This document shows positions 7,322 through 16,430 of a stretch of 18,690 bases of DNA, piece after piece. Numbering within the stretch: position 1 is the first letter of the stretch; each line of letters begins with the position of its first letter. A program made the translations under genes and the position numbers. The stretch is from UBA349 sp964444115 (GTDB lineage Archaea; Methanobacteriota; Methanobacteria; Methanobacteriales; Methanobacteriaceae): NCBI GenBank assembly GCA_964444115.1, contig CAYUFT010000038.1:1-18690 (forward strand). The letters are read 5' to 3'. The notes below the pieces were generated by a model. It saw nothing but the letters and a program-made list of their open reading frames with translations, was not told the DNA's origin and searched no databases.

Positions 7322-9283
7322 ATGAACAGATTTGAGTTAGTATCTAACTATAAACCATTAGGTGACCAGCCCAAGGCTATAAAATCAATTTCTGATGGGA
7401 TAAAGAAAGGTTTTCCTAATCAAACTCTTTTAGGAGTAACTGGTTCAGGCAAAACATTTACTATGGCCAACGTGATTAAAAACGTCCAGAAACCTACCCT
7501 GGTTATTTCACATAATAAAACACTGGCCGCCCAGCTTTATGAAGAATTTAAGGAATTTTTTCCAGATAATGCTGTAGAATACTTTGTTAGTTATTATGAT
7601 TATTACCAGCCAGAGGCCTATGTTCCACGTTCAGATACTTACATTGACAAAGAAGCATCAATAAATGATGAAATAGATCGTATGCGGCACTCTGCCACAC
7701 AATCACTCCTCTCTAGAGATGATGTTATTGTAGTTTCCAGTGTTTCATGTATATATGGTATTGGTTCTCCAGAGGACTATGGTGAATTTATGCTTTCTCT
7801 GGAAATTGGAGATACTATTGACCGTGAAGAAATATTAAGCCGCTTAATTCACATGCAATATGAAAGAAATGACATTGAATTTGATAGGGGCCAGTTCAGA
7901 GTAAGAGGAGATGTTATTGAAATAAATCCGGTTCATGGGACACCACCAATTCGAATCGAGTTATTTGGTGATAATATAGATGCTATATCTCTTATTGATA
8001 CCTTAAGAGGGAAAAAAATTCAGGAACTGGAAAGAACAATGATATTTCCGGCAAAGCACTTTGTTATTGGTGAAGATAAACTGAAAGCGGCTTTGAAAGA
8101 TATTGAAGAAGAATTAGAAGAACGTTTAATAGTTTTAAATTCTCAGAATAAACTGGTTGAAGCACAGCGTCTAGAACAACGTACAAAATTTGACATAGAA
8201 ATGTTAAAGGAAATGGGATATTGTTCTGGTATTGAAAATTATACTTTGCACCTCAGCGATCGAAAATGGGGCGAAATACCATATACTCTGTTAAAATACT
8301 TCCCTGATGATTTTTTAACAATTATTGATGAATCTCACGTTACCGCACCTCAAATTAGGGGGATGTACAACGGGGATAAGGCCCGGAAGGATACTCTTAT
8401 TGATTATGGATTTAGACTGCCTTCTGCTGGTGAAAACAGGCCTCTGCAGTTCCATGAGTTTGAAAAAATTGTCAATCAAGTTGTTTATGTCTCAGCCACA
8501 CCAGCCAACTATGAACTGGAAAGAAGTCTAAATGTAGTGGAGCAAATCATTAGACCCACGGGGCTGGTTGATCCAGAAGTTATAGTGCGGCCGGTTAAAG
8601 GTCAGGTAGATGATTTGCTGGTTGAAGTACAGCGAAAAATAAAAATGGATCAACGGATTTTGGTAACCACACTTACTAAAAGAATGGCCGAAGATCTCAC
8701 TGATTACTATGCTAAAATTGGTATTAAAGTCAGATACCTTCACTCTGAAATTGATACTCTGGAGCGGATTGAAATTATTGATGATTTACGGCGGGGAGAA
8801 TTTGATTGTTTGGTAGGAGTCAACCTTTTAAGAGAAGGCCTGGATCTTCCTGAAGTAGGTCTGGTGGGAATTTTAGATGCTGATAAAGAGGGATTCCTTA
8901 GATCTGAAACATCATTAATACAAACTATTGGCCGTGCAGCCCGTAATGTAGATGGACAGGTTTTAATGTATGCTGATGTATTAACCGATTCTGTAAAAAA
9001 TGCAGTTAATATAACTAACAATCGTCGGAAAGTGCAGAATGATTACAATAAAAAACATGGAATTGAACCGCATAATACCATGAGAAGTCTTAAAGAGAAG
9101 AAAGAAGGGGAAAATCTGGATCTTAAAGATTTCAGTGACCTTGAAAAAATGCCAAAAGACGAATTAAAACTTTTAATCAATGATTTAGAAAGAGACATGA
9201 AAGCTGCTGCAACTGGTCTTGATTTTGAAAAGGCAGCTAAGATTAGAGACCAATTAATGGTTCTTAAAGGCGTTTCTAAATGA
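7322..9283 (+). CDS. uvrB: Excinuclease ABC subunit B (UvrB)
   Basis: UvrB is the damage-verifying helicase-like subunit. UvrA loads it on DNA, it threads a beta-hairpin between the strands, and it recruits UvrC. The 653-residue length is standard. Walker A is GVTGSGKT at 38-45. The hairpin region with its aromatic residues is YYDYYQPEAYVPRSDTYIDK at 91-110. The DEAD-like motif is IIDESHVT at 334-341, followed by VYVSATPANYE at 388-398. The helicase C-terminal motifs are LLREGLDLPEV at 502-512 and QTIGRAARN at 534-542. The C-terminal UVR motif at about 615-650 (LERDMKAAATGLDFEKAAKI) is the UvrC-binding segment and mirrors the UVR motif of the UvrC here. The ATG at 7322 has TGAGG nine bases upstream. 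uvrA follows 165 bases downstream. Confidence 0.98.
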   Translation: MNRFELVSNYKPLGDQPKAIKSISDGIKKGFPNQTLLGVTGSGKTFTMANVIKNVQKPTLVISHNKTLAAQLYEEFKEFFPDNAVEYFVSYYDYYQPEAYVPRSDTYIDKEASINDEIDRMRHSATQSLLSRDDVIVVSSVSCIYGIGSPEDYGEFMLSLEIGDTIDREEILSRLIHMQYERNDIEFDRGQFRVRGDVIEINPVHGTPPIRIELFGDNIDAISLIDTLRGKKIQELERTMIFPAKHFVIGEDKLKAALKDIEEELEERLIVLNSQNKLVEAQRLEQRTKFDIEMLKEMGYCSGIENYTLHLSDRKWGEIPYTLLKYFPDDFLTIIDESHVTAPQIRGMYNGDKARKDTLIDYGFRLPSAGENRPLQFHEFEKIVNQVVYVSATPANYELERSLNVVEQIIRPTGLVDPEVIVRPVKGQVDDLLVEVQRKIKMDQRILVTTLTKRMAEDLTDYYAKIGIKVRYLHSEIDTLERIEIIDDLRRGEFDCLVGVNLLREGLDLPEVGLVGILDADKEGFLRSETSLIQTIGRAARNVDGQVLMYADVLTDSVKNAVNITNNRRKVQNDYNKKHGIEPHNTMRSLKEKKEGENLDLKDFSDLEKMPKDELKLLINDLERDMKAAATGLDFEKAAKIRDQLMVLKGVSK

Positions 9284-9448
9284 TAAAAGAGCATTAAAAA
9301 TAATTTAAGCTAATTTAATATCTATAATGTAAAATAATAATGTAATGAGGAATTATTAAATTTAATTGAAGTACCAACTTAAAATCAAATCACATTTAAC
9401 TAAATAATCATTCTATTAAAAAAATAAAATTATAAGGAGTTTAATCTT

Positions 9449-12376
9449 ATGAGTCCCGAAATAACAGATAAAAAAGGGAGCATAGTGCTTAAAGGTGCTC
9501 GAGAGCATAATTTACAAAATATTGATTTGGAGATACCTAGAGACAAATTAATAGTAATCACCGGGCTTAGTGGGTCTGGGAAGTCATCACTGGCCTTTGA
9601 TACAATTTACGCTGAAGGGCAACGTCGATATGTCGAATCACTATCAGCATATGCTAGGCAGTTTTTAGGGCAAATGAAAAAACCAGAGATAGATTATATT
9701 GAAGGACTATCTCCCGCAATTTCTATTGACCAGAAAACAACTAAAATGAATCCCCGTTCAACAGTGGGAACCATAACTGAAATTTACGATTATTTAAGAC
9801 TTCTATTTGCTAGAATAGGAACCCCACATTGCTACAACTGTGGAAAAGAAATTTCACAACAAACTACTGGTCAGATTGTAGAAAATATTTTATTGAGGGG
9901 TGAAGGAACAAAAATACAAGTTCTAGCCCCAGTTATCAGAGATAGAAAAGGAGAACATCAAAAAGTATTCGAAAATCTTCGAACCAAGGGATTTGTTAGA
10001 GTAAGAGTTGATGGTGAAGTTTCTGATTTAGAAGAAGATTTTGAATTGAATAAAAATAAAAAACACTCTATAGAAGTAGTAGTGGACCGTTTGGTTATCC
10101 GATCGGACATTGATTTCCAGAGAAGATTAGCAGATTCTGTGGAAACTGCCCTGGAGCTTGGAGAAGGAATTTTAATTATTGTTTATGGATCTGGTGGGTC
10201 AAAAGCTGAAAATGGTGAAATTTTATCAGAACCTGAGGAAAAAATATACAGCGAACACTTTGCCTGTGTAGAATGTGGAATTAACTTTGAAGAAATTAGT
10301 CCACGTATGTTTTCATTCAATAGCCCGCATGGGGCTTGTCCTGAGTGCAATGGGTTGGGAAGTAAATTAGAAATTGATCCAGAATTGGTGGTTCCTAATC
10401 CAGAACTTTCACTAAGTGAAGGAGCCATTGTGCCCTGGAGCAAATCAACTACTAAAGAGAATTACTATCAACAGATGTTACAAGCCGTTTCTGAGCATTT
10501 TGGATTTAGTATGGATGTTCCTTTCCAGGACTTGGATCCTGAATATCAAAAAGCTATTCTTTATGGTTCATCTGAAAGAGTAGAATTTTCATTTAAAAGA
10601 AAAAATCGTTCATATCGAGTAAACCGGAAATTTGAAGGTGTAATCAAGAGAATGGAACGTATTTATTTGGAAACAAAGTCAAATTACATGCGAAGTTACA
10701 TGGGACAGTTCATGAGTAATCATAACTGTCCAGTGTGTGATGGCAGTCGTCTGCGGCCTGAAAGTAGATCAGTTACTATTGGGGAGAAATCTATAGCTGA
10801 AGTTGTAGAAATGCCCATTAAAGAATCTCAAATATTCTTCCAAGGCCTTAAACTATCTGAAAGAGAAGAATTCATTGCTAAAGAAGTTCTAAAAGAAATT
10901 AATGAACGTTTAAAATTTCTGGTGGATGTGGGACTTAATTATATCACACTTAGTAGATCTTCAGGTACTTTGTCTGGTGGAGAGGCCCAACGTATTCGTC
11001 TAGCCACTCAAATCGGTTCTGGTCTGGTAGGAGTTCTCTATATTTTAGATGAACCCAGCATTGGATTGCACCAGAGAGATAATGTACGTCTCATTGAAAC
11101 CTTGAAAAGATTAAGGGACATTGGAAATACTCTTATTGTGGTGGAACATGACGAAGAAACTATATTATCTGCAGATTATGTGGTTGATGTGGGTCCTGGT
11201 GCTGGAGAGCATGGTGGTCATGTGGTTGCCACAGGAACGCCTTCAGAAATCATAAGCAATGAGAATTCAATCACTGGAAACTATCTCTCACGAAGGGAGT
11301 CCGTTTCGTTGCCTGAAAAAAGGAGAAGTTCTAATGGAAACTTCATTACCATTCATGGTGCCCAACAAAACAATCTTCAGAATATTGATGTTGAAATTCC
11401 TTTAGGAGTATTTAGTTGCATTACTGGAGTATCCGGCTCTGGAAAAAGTACTTTAATCAATGAAATATTATATAAAGGCCTTTATGAAAAAATCAATAGA
11501 AAACACATGAATGCTGGCATTCATGAGAAAATTGAAGGTGTTCAGCACATAGATAAAATAATTATCATTGATCAATCAGCTATAGGTAGAACGCCACGTT
11601 CTAACTCGGCAACTTACACTGGAGTATTTACCTACATCCGTGAATTAATGGCCGAAACTCCTGAAGCTAAGAAAAGAGGTTATAAACCTGGTAGATTTAG
11701 TTTCAATGTTAAAGGCGGTCGCTGTGAGGCTTGTAGTGGTGATGGAATTATTAAAATAGAGATGCACTTTTTAGCTGATGTTTATGTGCCTTGTGAGGTT
11801 TGTAAAGGTAAAAGATACAATGATGAAACATTAGATATTCGATATAAAGGTAAAAACATTGCAGAAGTTTTGGATATGACTGTAGAGGAAGCAGTAGGAT
11901 TCTTTGAAAACATTCCAAAAATTAAAAAGAAATTACAAACCTTAGATGATGTGGGTCTGGGATACATCCGTTTGGGACAATCAGCCACTACATTATCTGG
12001 AGGGGAAGCTCAAAGAGTTAAATTGGCCAAGGAATTAAGTAGACAAAGTACTGGAAGGACACTTTATATACTGGATGAGCCTACTACGGGATTACACTTT
12101 GCAGATATAAAGAGATTGCTTCACGTTTTAGGTCGTTTAACTGATTCAGGCAATTCTGTTGTAGTTATTGAACACAATCTGGATGTTATCAAAACTGCAG
12201 ATTATATAATTGATTTGGGACCTGAAGGTGGAGATGGTGGAGGTCTGGTAGTTGCCACCGGAACACCAGAAGAAATAGCTGCATCTGGAACTTATACTGG
12301 CCAGTTTTTAAAAGAGATATTGACTGAAAATTCCACACCTTTAAGCAGAGATCTTCTTCAAAGCCACTCTAAATAA
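9449..12376 (+). CDS. uvrA: Excinuclease ABC subunit A (UvrA)
   Basis: UvrA is the dimeric ABC-type ATPase that finds DNA lesions and loads UvrB. It is 975 residues with two ABC modules. Walker A1 is GLSGSGKSSL at 39-48 and Walker A2 is GVSGSGKSTL near 659. ABC signatures are LSGGEAQRIRLA near 508 and LSGGEAQRVKLA near 849. Walker B motifs are LYILDEPSIGLHQRD and LYILDEPTTGLHFAD. Zinc sites show as ACVECG ... ACPECNGLG (about 271-300), NCPVCDGSRLRPE (about 428-440) and RCEACSGDG ... VPCEVCKGKRYN (about 758-790). The ATG at 9449 is preceded by AAGGAG at 9434-9439. It may be co-transcribed with uvrB or use its own promoter in the 165-base gap. The last ten codons, the stop and the first part of the following T run are duplicated just downstream. 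Confidence 0.98.
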   Translation: MSPEITDKKGSIVLKGAREHNLQNIDLEIPRDKLIVITGLSGSGKSSLAFDTIYAEGQRRYVESLSAYARQFLGQMKKPEIDYIEGLSPAISIDQKTTKMNPRSTVGTITEIYDYLRLLFARIGTPHCYNCGKEISQQTTGQIVENILLRGEGTKIQVLAPVIRDRKGEHQKVFENLRTKGFVRVRVDGEVSDLEEDFELNKNKKHSIEVVVDRLVIRSDIDFQRRLADSVETALELGEGILIIVYGSGGSKAENGEILSEPEEKIYSEHFACVECGINFEEISPRMFSFNSPHGACPECNGLGSKLEIDPELVVPNPELSLSEGAIVPWSKSTTKENYYQQMLQAVSEHFGFSMDVPFQDLDPEYQKAILYGSSERVEFSFKRKNRSYRVNRKFEGVIKRMERIYLETKSNYMRSYMGQFMSNHNCPVCDGSRLRPESRSVTIGEKSIAEVVEMPIKESQIFFQGLKLSEREEFIAKEVLKEINERLKFLVDVGLNYITLSRSSGTLSGGEAQRIRLATQIGSGLVGVLYILDEPSIGLHQRDNVRLIETLKRLRDIGNTLIVVEHDEETILSADYVVDVGPGAGEHGGHVVATGTPSEIISNENSITGNYLSRRESVSLPEKRRSSNGNFITIHGAQQNNLQNIDVEIPLGVFSCITGVSGSGKSTLINEILYKGLYEKINRKHMNAGIHEKIEGVQHIDKIIIIDQSAIGRTPRSNSATYTGVFTYIRELMAETPEAKKRGYKPGRFSFNVKGGRCEACSGDGIIKIEMHFLADVYVPCEVCKGKRYNDETLDIRYKGKNIAEVLDMTVEEAVGFFENIPKIKKKLQTLDDVGLGYIRLGQSATTLSGGEAQRVKLAKELSRQSTGRTLYILDEPTTGLHFADIKRLLHVLGRLTDSGNSVVVIEHNLDVIKTADYIIDLGPEGGDGGGLVVATGTPEEIAASGTYTGQFLKEILTENSTPLSRDLLQSHSK

Positions 12377-12429
12377 TTATTTTTTTTTAGCAGAGATCTT
12401 CTTCAAAGCCACTCTAAATAATTATTTTT
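12344..12429 (+). repeat. Tandem 41-bp direct repeat at the uvrA 3' end
   Basis: Positions 12344-12384 and 12389-12429 are identical over 41 bases, separated by four T's, giving a 45-base period. Copy 1 encodes the uvrA C-terminal tail SRDLLQSHSK, its TAA stop (12374-12376) and the following ATTATTTTT. Copy 2 repeats all of this outside the gene. It may be a recent slippage duplication or an assembly error, since another part of this scaffold also shows an unmerged overlap. Confidence 0.9.
12381..12388 (+). terminator. Oligo-T terminator of uvrA
   Basis: Eight T's begin four bases after the uvrA stop codon. A shorter T run at 12425-12429 follows the duplicated tail, so the transcript meets two terminator-like tracts 45 bases apart. 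No hairpin is needed for archaeal termination. Confidence 0.5.
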
Positions 12430-12615
12430 AAATTATTTAGTTACTAATTTTTTCATTTAAATTAAATATTTTATTAAATAAATTCTTAATCACTTTATTT
12501 TAATTTCTTTTTTACTAATTCCCCTTAATTTATTCAATTTCTAATTTTAGATAATAGAATTTTAATAAAATAGAAATAGGGAGAAATTATTGAAATCACA
12601 AGTTTATGCTTAATG

Positions 12616-12626
12616 CTTTATAAATA
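12616..12626 (+). promoter_or_regulatory. Putative box A upstream of the membrane histidine kinase
   Basis: CTTTATAAATA is a good archaeal TATA-like box, centred about 34 bases before the ATG at 12655. A transcript would start near 12647, giving a very short leader. This placement supports 12655, rather than a downstream codon, as the true start of the kinase. Confidence 0.4.
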
Positions 12627-12654
12627 ATGAAAATTATATATTATCAGTGATAAC

Positions 12655-13769
12655 ATGGTCACGGAGAAATTAAATATTCCAATTAAAAAATTTTCCTTGA
12701 TTCTATCTTTTATAGGTATATTTTTATCATGCTCTGATAATGGCCATGATTTTGATTTTAAGGATTCTTATTATAATTTTATTAACTTTGATTTTTTAAA
12801 TTTAAATGATTTAGGGGTGATTATATTCCTTTAAGGTCAGGACTTAATTTAGGTCGTAAAAAAATATTTTTATTGATACCGGTGGTTGTTGCAATTGCAC
12901 TTATTGTTTTACAACCCATATCTAATAGTTTAGGATTAAATATATCTGAAGATGCATTTAGACTAATTCTTTTAATGTTAATAGTCGTAATGGTAGCACT
13001 TCTTTCTGAAAGGGTGGAAAGAGTTCGTTCATTGAGAAAACTTAATGAAGAATTAGGTGAACAGGCTGAAAAGTTAGCTGATGCTAATGACGAGCTAGAA
13101 GCTTTTGCTTATTCTGTTTCTCATGATTTAAGAGTTCCTTTAAGAGCTATCGATGGATTTTCTAGAATAATGGTTGAAGATTATGAAGATGAGCTTGATG
13201 AAGAAGGAATTAGGCTTTTGAACATCATTAGAGACAATACCAAAAAAATGGGGCAACTCATAGATGATATATTACTATTGTCCCGTGCTGCCCGTCAAGA
13301 TATGAATTCTACTAAAATAGACATGAAATCCCTGGCCCAATCTGTTTATAATGATTTTTCGAATCAAACCGAAAATAGAAATATTAACTTAACTATTGAT
13401 GAACTTCCGGTAACTTATGGAGATCGTGCCTTGATTTATCAGGTTTACACCAATTTAATTGGGAATGCCATAAAATTCACATCAAAAAAAGACCCTGCGG
13501 AAATAATTGTAGGTTATGAAGATAAAAAAGGTGAATACGTCTTTTTTGTTTCAGATAATGGTGCTGGATTTAATATGAAGTATATAAATAAGTTATTTGG
13601 TCTTTTCCAGCGTCTACACAGCCCTGAAGAATTTGAAGGAACTGGTGTGGGCCTTACAATTGTTCAACGTATTGTAAAGAGACATGATGGGAAAGTTTGG
13701 GGAGAAGGAGAAGTTAATAATGGTGCAACCATATATTTCTCTTTACCTAAAACTAAGCCAAAAAACTAA
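12655..13769 (+). CDS. Membrane sensor histidine kinase, apparent -1 frameshift near 12814
   Basis: The intact frame from about 12810 to 13769 encodes a histidine kinase. It has hydrophobic segments IFLLIPVVVAIALIVL and LILLMLIVVMVALL and a coiled stretch. The HisKA domain carries phospho-acceptor H in FAYSVSHDLRVPLR (restored residue 157). A HATPase_c domain follows with N box NLIGNAIKFT, G1 DNGAGF and G2 GTGVGLTIV. This frame has no ATG near its beginning; the first usable codon is TTG at 12873. Just upstream another frame starts with ATG at 12655 (MVTEKLNIPIKKFSLILSF, a further membrane helix) and runs to a stop at 12834. Adding one G to the G4 run at 12814-12817 joins the two (NDLG+GDYIPLRSG) into a 371-residue, three-helix kinase. 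The HisKA type matches cyanobacterial-phytochrome-like kinases, the usual partners of the Rcp1-type regulator encoded next. The frameshift may be real or a homopolymer error. The stimulus is unknown. Confidence 0.8.
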
Positions 13770-13905
13770 ATTTATTTGAGGCATCATAATTTTTGCAAAA
13801 AATTTGAAAAATATAAATTCCTTTAATAAATTATTTAAAGTTCATATGCATTATAATCTGATTATAAATGAATAACTAAAAAAATAACTTAAAAGGTGAA
13901 TCTAA

Positions 13906-14343
13906 ATGGGAATGGAAGAAATTGAGATACTGCTTGTGGAAGATAATCCTACTGATGCTGAACTCACCATGAGAGCATTGAAAAGAAAAAACATGGCTAA
14001 CCAGGTTGTTTGGGTTAAAGATGGTGAAGAAGCACTTGATTTTATTTTTGCCAAGGGAGAATATTCTCATAGAAATCCAGATGATCTTCCAAAATTAATA
14101 CTTCTTGATTTAAGGATGCCTAAAGTTGATGGATTAGAAGTTTTACAGCGGATAAAAGCCGAAGAAAATACTCGTAAAATCCCAGTTGTTGTTTTAACAT
14201 CATCTAAAGAAGATAGGGATATTGTTGAAAGTTATGAGTTAGGTGTTAACAGTTATGTAAGTAAACCTGTGGAATTTGATCAATTTATTGATGCTGTTTC
14301 GACCCTTGGTTTTTACTGGATGCTGATTAATAATCCTCCATGA
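13906..14343 (+). CDS. Rcp1-type single-domain response regulator
   Basis: A 145-residue protein made of one REC domain with no output domain. Acidic pocket E12-D13 lies in LLVEDNPTDAEL, phospho-acceptor D68 in LILLDLRMPKVDG, T98 in VVVLTSS, and K120 in YVSKPVEF. The NPTDAEL motif, the long acidic insertion before D68 (AKGEYSHRNPDDLPK) and the C-terminal FWxxxN-like end (LGFYWMLINNPP) are marks of the Rcp1 family, which receives phosphate from phytochrome-type kinases. It lies 136 bases after the membrane kinase and is its probable partner, perhaps as a phosphate shuttle to later members of the cluster. The ATG at 13906 is supported by AGGTGA at 13894-13899. An ATTATAA box at 13861-13867, repeated at 13850-13856, may give it its own promoter. 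Confidence 0.93.
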   Translation: MGMEEIEILLVEDNPTDAELTMRALKRKNMANQVVWVKDGEEALDFIFAKGEYSHRNPDDLPKLILLDLRMPKVDGLEVLQRIKAEENTRKIPVVVLTSSKEDRDIVESYELGVNSYVSKPVEFDQFIDAVSTLGFYWMLINNPP

Positions 14344-14363
14344 TTCAAATAGATATCAAATGA

Positions 14364-14413
14364 AATTTAATCTGAAATCAATTGAAATCAGGTGATAATT
14401 TAATCTGAAATCA
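14364..14413 (+). repeat. Direct repeats upstream of the hybrid kinase
   Basis: The 17-mer AATTTAATCTGAAATCA occurs at 14364-14380 and 14397-14413 (33-base period, about three helical turns). A third partial copy carries TGAAATCA at 14383-14390. The octamer TGAAATCA is thus present three times, the first two exactly 10 bases apart. The region lies between the Rcp1-type regulator and the hybrid kinase and could be a transcription-factor site or a slippage product. Confidence 0.7.
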
Positions 14414-14469
14414 GATAAATTATGTAAATCACATTTAAGTGCATTATTTTAAGGTAAATGTGGTAAAAT

Positions 14470-16382
14470 ATGAATAAAATCAAGGTTTTAATTCTGGAAG
14501 ACGTTCCTTTAGATGCGGAACTTTCTGAGCGAGAGCTAAGAAAAGAAGGTCTTGACTTTTTGTCCCATCGCGTGGAAACTAAAGATGATTTTATAAAAGA
14601 AATTATTGAATTTAATCCCGATGTAATATTGGCAGATCAATCTTTGCCGCATTTTGATGGGCTTTCTGCTTTGAAAATTACTAAGAAAAAAACACCAAAT
14701 ATTCCTTTTATTTTTGTCAGTGGTAAAATTGGGGAAGATTATGCAGTTGAAATGCTAAAAGAAGGTGCGACGGACTACGTACTTAAAAATAATCTTACAA
14801 AACTTTCCCATGCGGTTATAAGGGCTTTGAATGAATCTAAAGAGCATAGAAATAGGGAAATTGCTGAAAAATCATTAAAAGAGAACGAAAAAAAATATAG
14901 GACTCTCTTTGAGAAATCTAAAAATCCCATATTTGTTTGCCAGAAAGATGGAAATTTCATTGACTGTAATGATGCTGGATTAGAATTCATGGAAAAACCA
15001 TGCTCAGAAATTATGGGCCACAATATACGAAATTGGGTTAAATTAAGTGATTTTAATAATTTGTTTTCTGAGGAAATCTATGTAAACGAACTAGTATTCT
15101 ATGTTAATGGCATTGAAAAAATACTGGAAATTACCATTACTCTAGTTGAACTAGGGAANNNNNNNNNNNNNNNNNNNNNNNNNNNNNNNNNNNNNNNNNN
15201 NNNNNNNNNNNNNNNNNNNNNNNNNNNNNNNNNNNNNNNNNNNNNNNNNNNNNNNNNNTTAATGGCATTGAAAAAATACTGGAAATTACCATTACTCTAG
15301 TTGAACTAGGGAAAGAAAAAAACTATTTTTTACAAGGAAAAGATGTAACTAAACAAAGGCAGGCTGAAAAAGCTCTTAAGAAACAAGGTGAGGAATATAA
15401 AGCCATATTTGAGAATACTGGTACTTTATCTGTAATTTTTGAAAAAGATACGACCATCTATTTAGTAAATACTGAATTTGAATTATTTTCAGGATATACC
15501 AATAAAGAATTAAAATACCATCGGAAGTGGTTGGAATTTGTGGCCAGTGATGATTTGGAAAGGATGGAAGGATACCTTCGTATGCAAAGAATAAATCCCT
15601 TAGCAATTCCTAAAAATTATGAAGTTATGTTAAAAAATCGTGAAGGAAAAATTAAGGATTTTTTTGCTACTTCTGAACTTATACCTGGTACTGAAAAGGG
15701 GATTATATCTTTTATGGATATTAGTGATAGAAAAATTGCTGAAAATAAAATTAAGAATTCTCTTAACGAAAAGGAACTTCTTCTAAGAGAAATACATCAT
15801 CGGGTAAAAAATAATATGCAAATAATATCCACTCTCTTAACCCTACAATCTGCTCAGATTGATGATCAAAAATTAATTGACCTCTATCAAGAAAGCCAGA
15901 ATAGGATTCAAGCCATGTCATTAATTCATGAAAAATTGTATCAATCTAGAGATATTTCTAAAATAAATCTTAAAGATTATGTCCAAAGTATGGTAAGTGA
16001 TTTATTATATTCCTATGAAAAAGATAGTCAAGTTATAGAATCTAATCTTGATATTGATAATGCTCTGATGAGTATAGATACTGCAGTTCCTTGTGGATTA
16101 ATTATAAACGAACTTATTTCTAACTCATTAAAATATGCATTTCCTGATAGAAATGGAACTATAAATGTATATTTTCATAGAATCAATGATTCAGATTATT
16201 GTTTATCAATATCTGATGATGGAATTGGCCTTCCTGAAGATTTAGATGTGGAGAAAACCGATTCTTTAGGCCTTCAAATTGTTAATAATCTTATAAATCA
16301 ACTTGATGGAACATTAAAAATATCAAAACCTTCTAAATTTGAAATTAGGTTTAAAGAACTAAAATATAAGGAAAGAATGTAA
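14470..16382 (+). CDS. Hybrid REC-PAS-PAS-HisKA_2 histidine kinase, interrupted by a false assembly gap
   Basis: In the raw window this gene is split by 100 N's, but the 55 bases on either side of the gap are identical (15104-15158 and 15259-15313). Removing 155 bases rejoins the frames exactly and gives one open frame of 585 residues with no stop. REC is at about 1-120 (E10-D11, phospho-acceptor D56 in VILADQSLP, S84 in FVSGK, K106 in YVLKNN). PAS 1 is at about 138-250 and PAS 2 at about 255-372. HisKA_2 follows with H392 in LLREIHHRVKNNMQ. The HATPase domain has N495 and N500 (NELISNSLKYAF), D531-D532-G533 and LGLQIV. Such REC-PAS-kinase proteins are common in methanogens and act as soluble relay kinases. 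The ATG at 14470 has only a weak site (GTGGT) upstream. The REC-MetOD1 gene follows 48 bases later, probably in one operon. Confidence 0.88.
15159..15258. other. 100-N assembly gap with overlapping flanks
   Basis: Exactly 100 N's of arbitrary scaffold type. Both flanks carry the same 55-base sequence, so the two contigs overlap and no sequence is actually missing. The gap lies inside the hybrid kinase gene. Confidence 0.95.
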
Positions 16383-16430
16383 TTTAATAGATATGAAAAA
16401 AATTATTTAATGAAAGTAGGGGATGAAGTA

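Noticed and set aside
8528..9294. Several minus-strand open frames of 70-93 codons inside uvrB, and similar ones inside uvrA, the M42 peptidase and the kinases
   Set aside because: They lie wholly within strongly supported genes on the other strand, have no recognisable domains and lack ribosome binding sites.
12655..12834. Independent 59-aa small secreted or lipoprotein gene (IFLSCSDNG resembles a lipobox)
   Set aside because: The lipobox is not strict (F-L-S-C). The frame fits as the missing N-terminus of the kinase after a one-base correction, so a separate gene is less likely.
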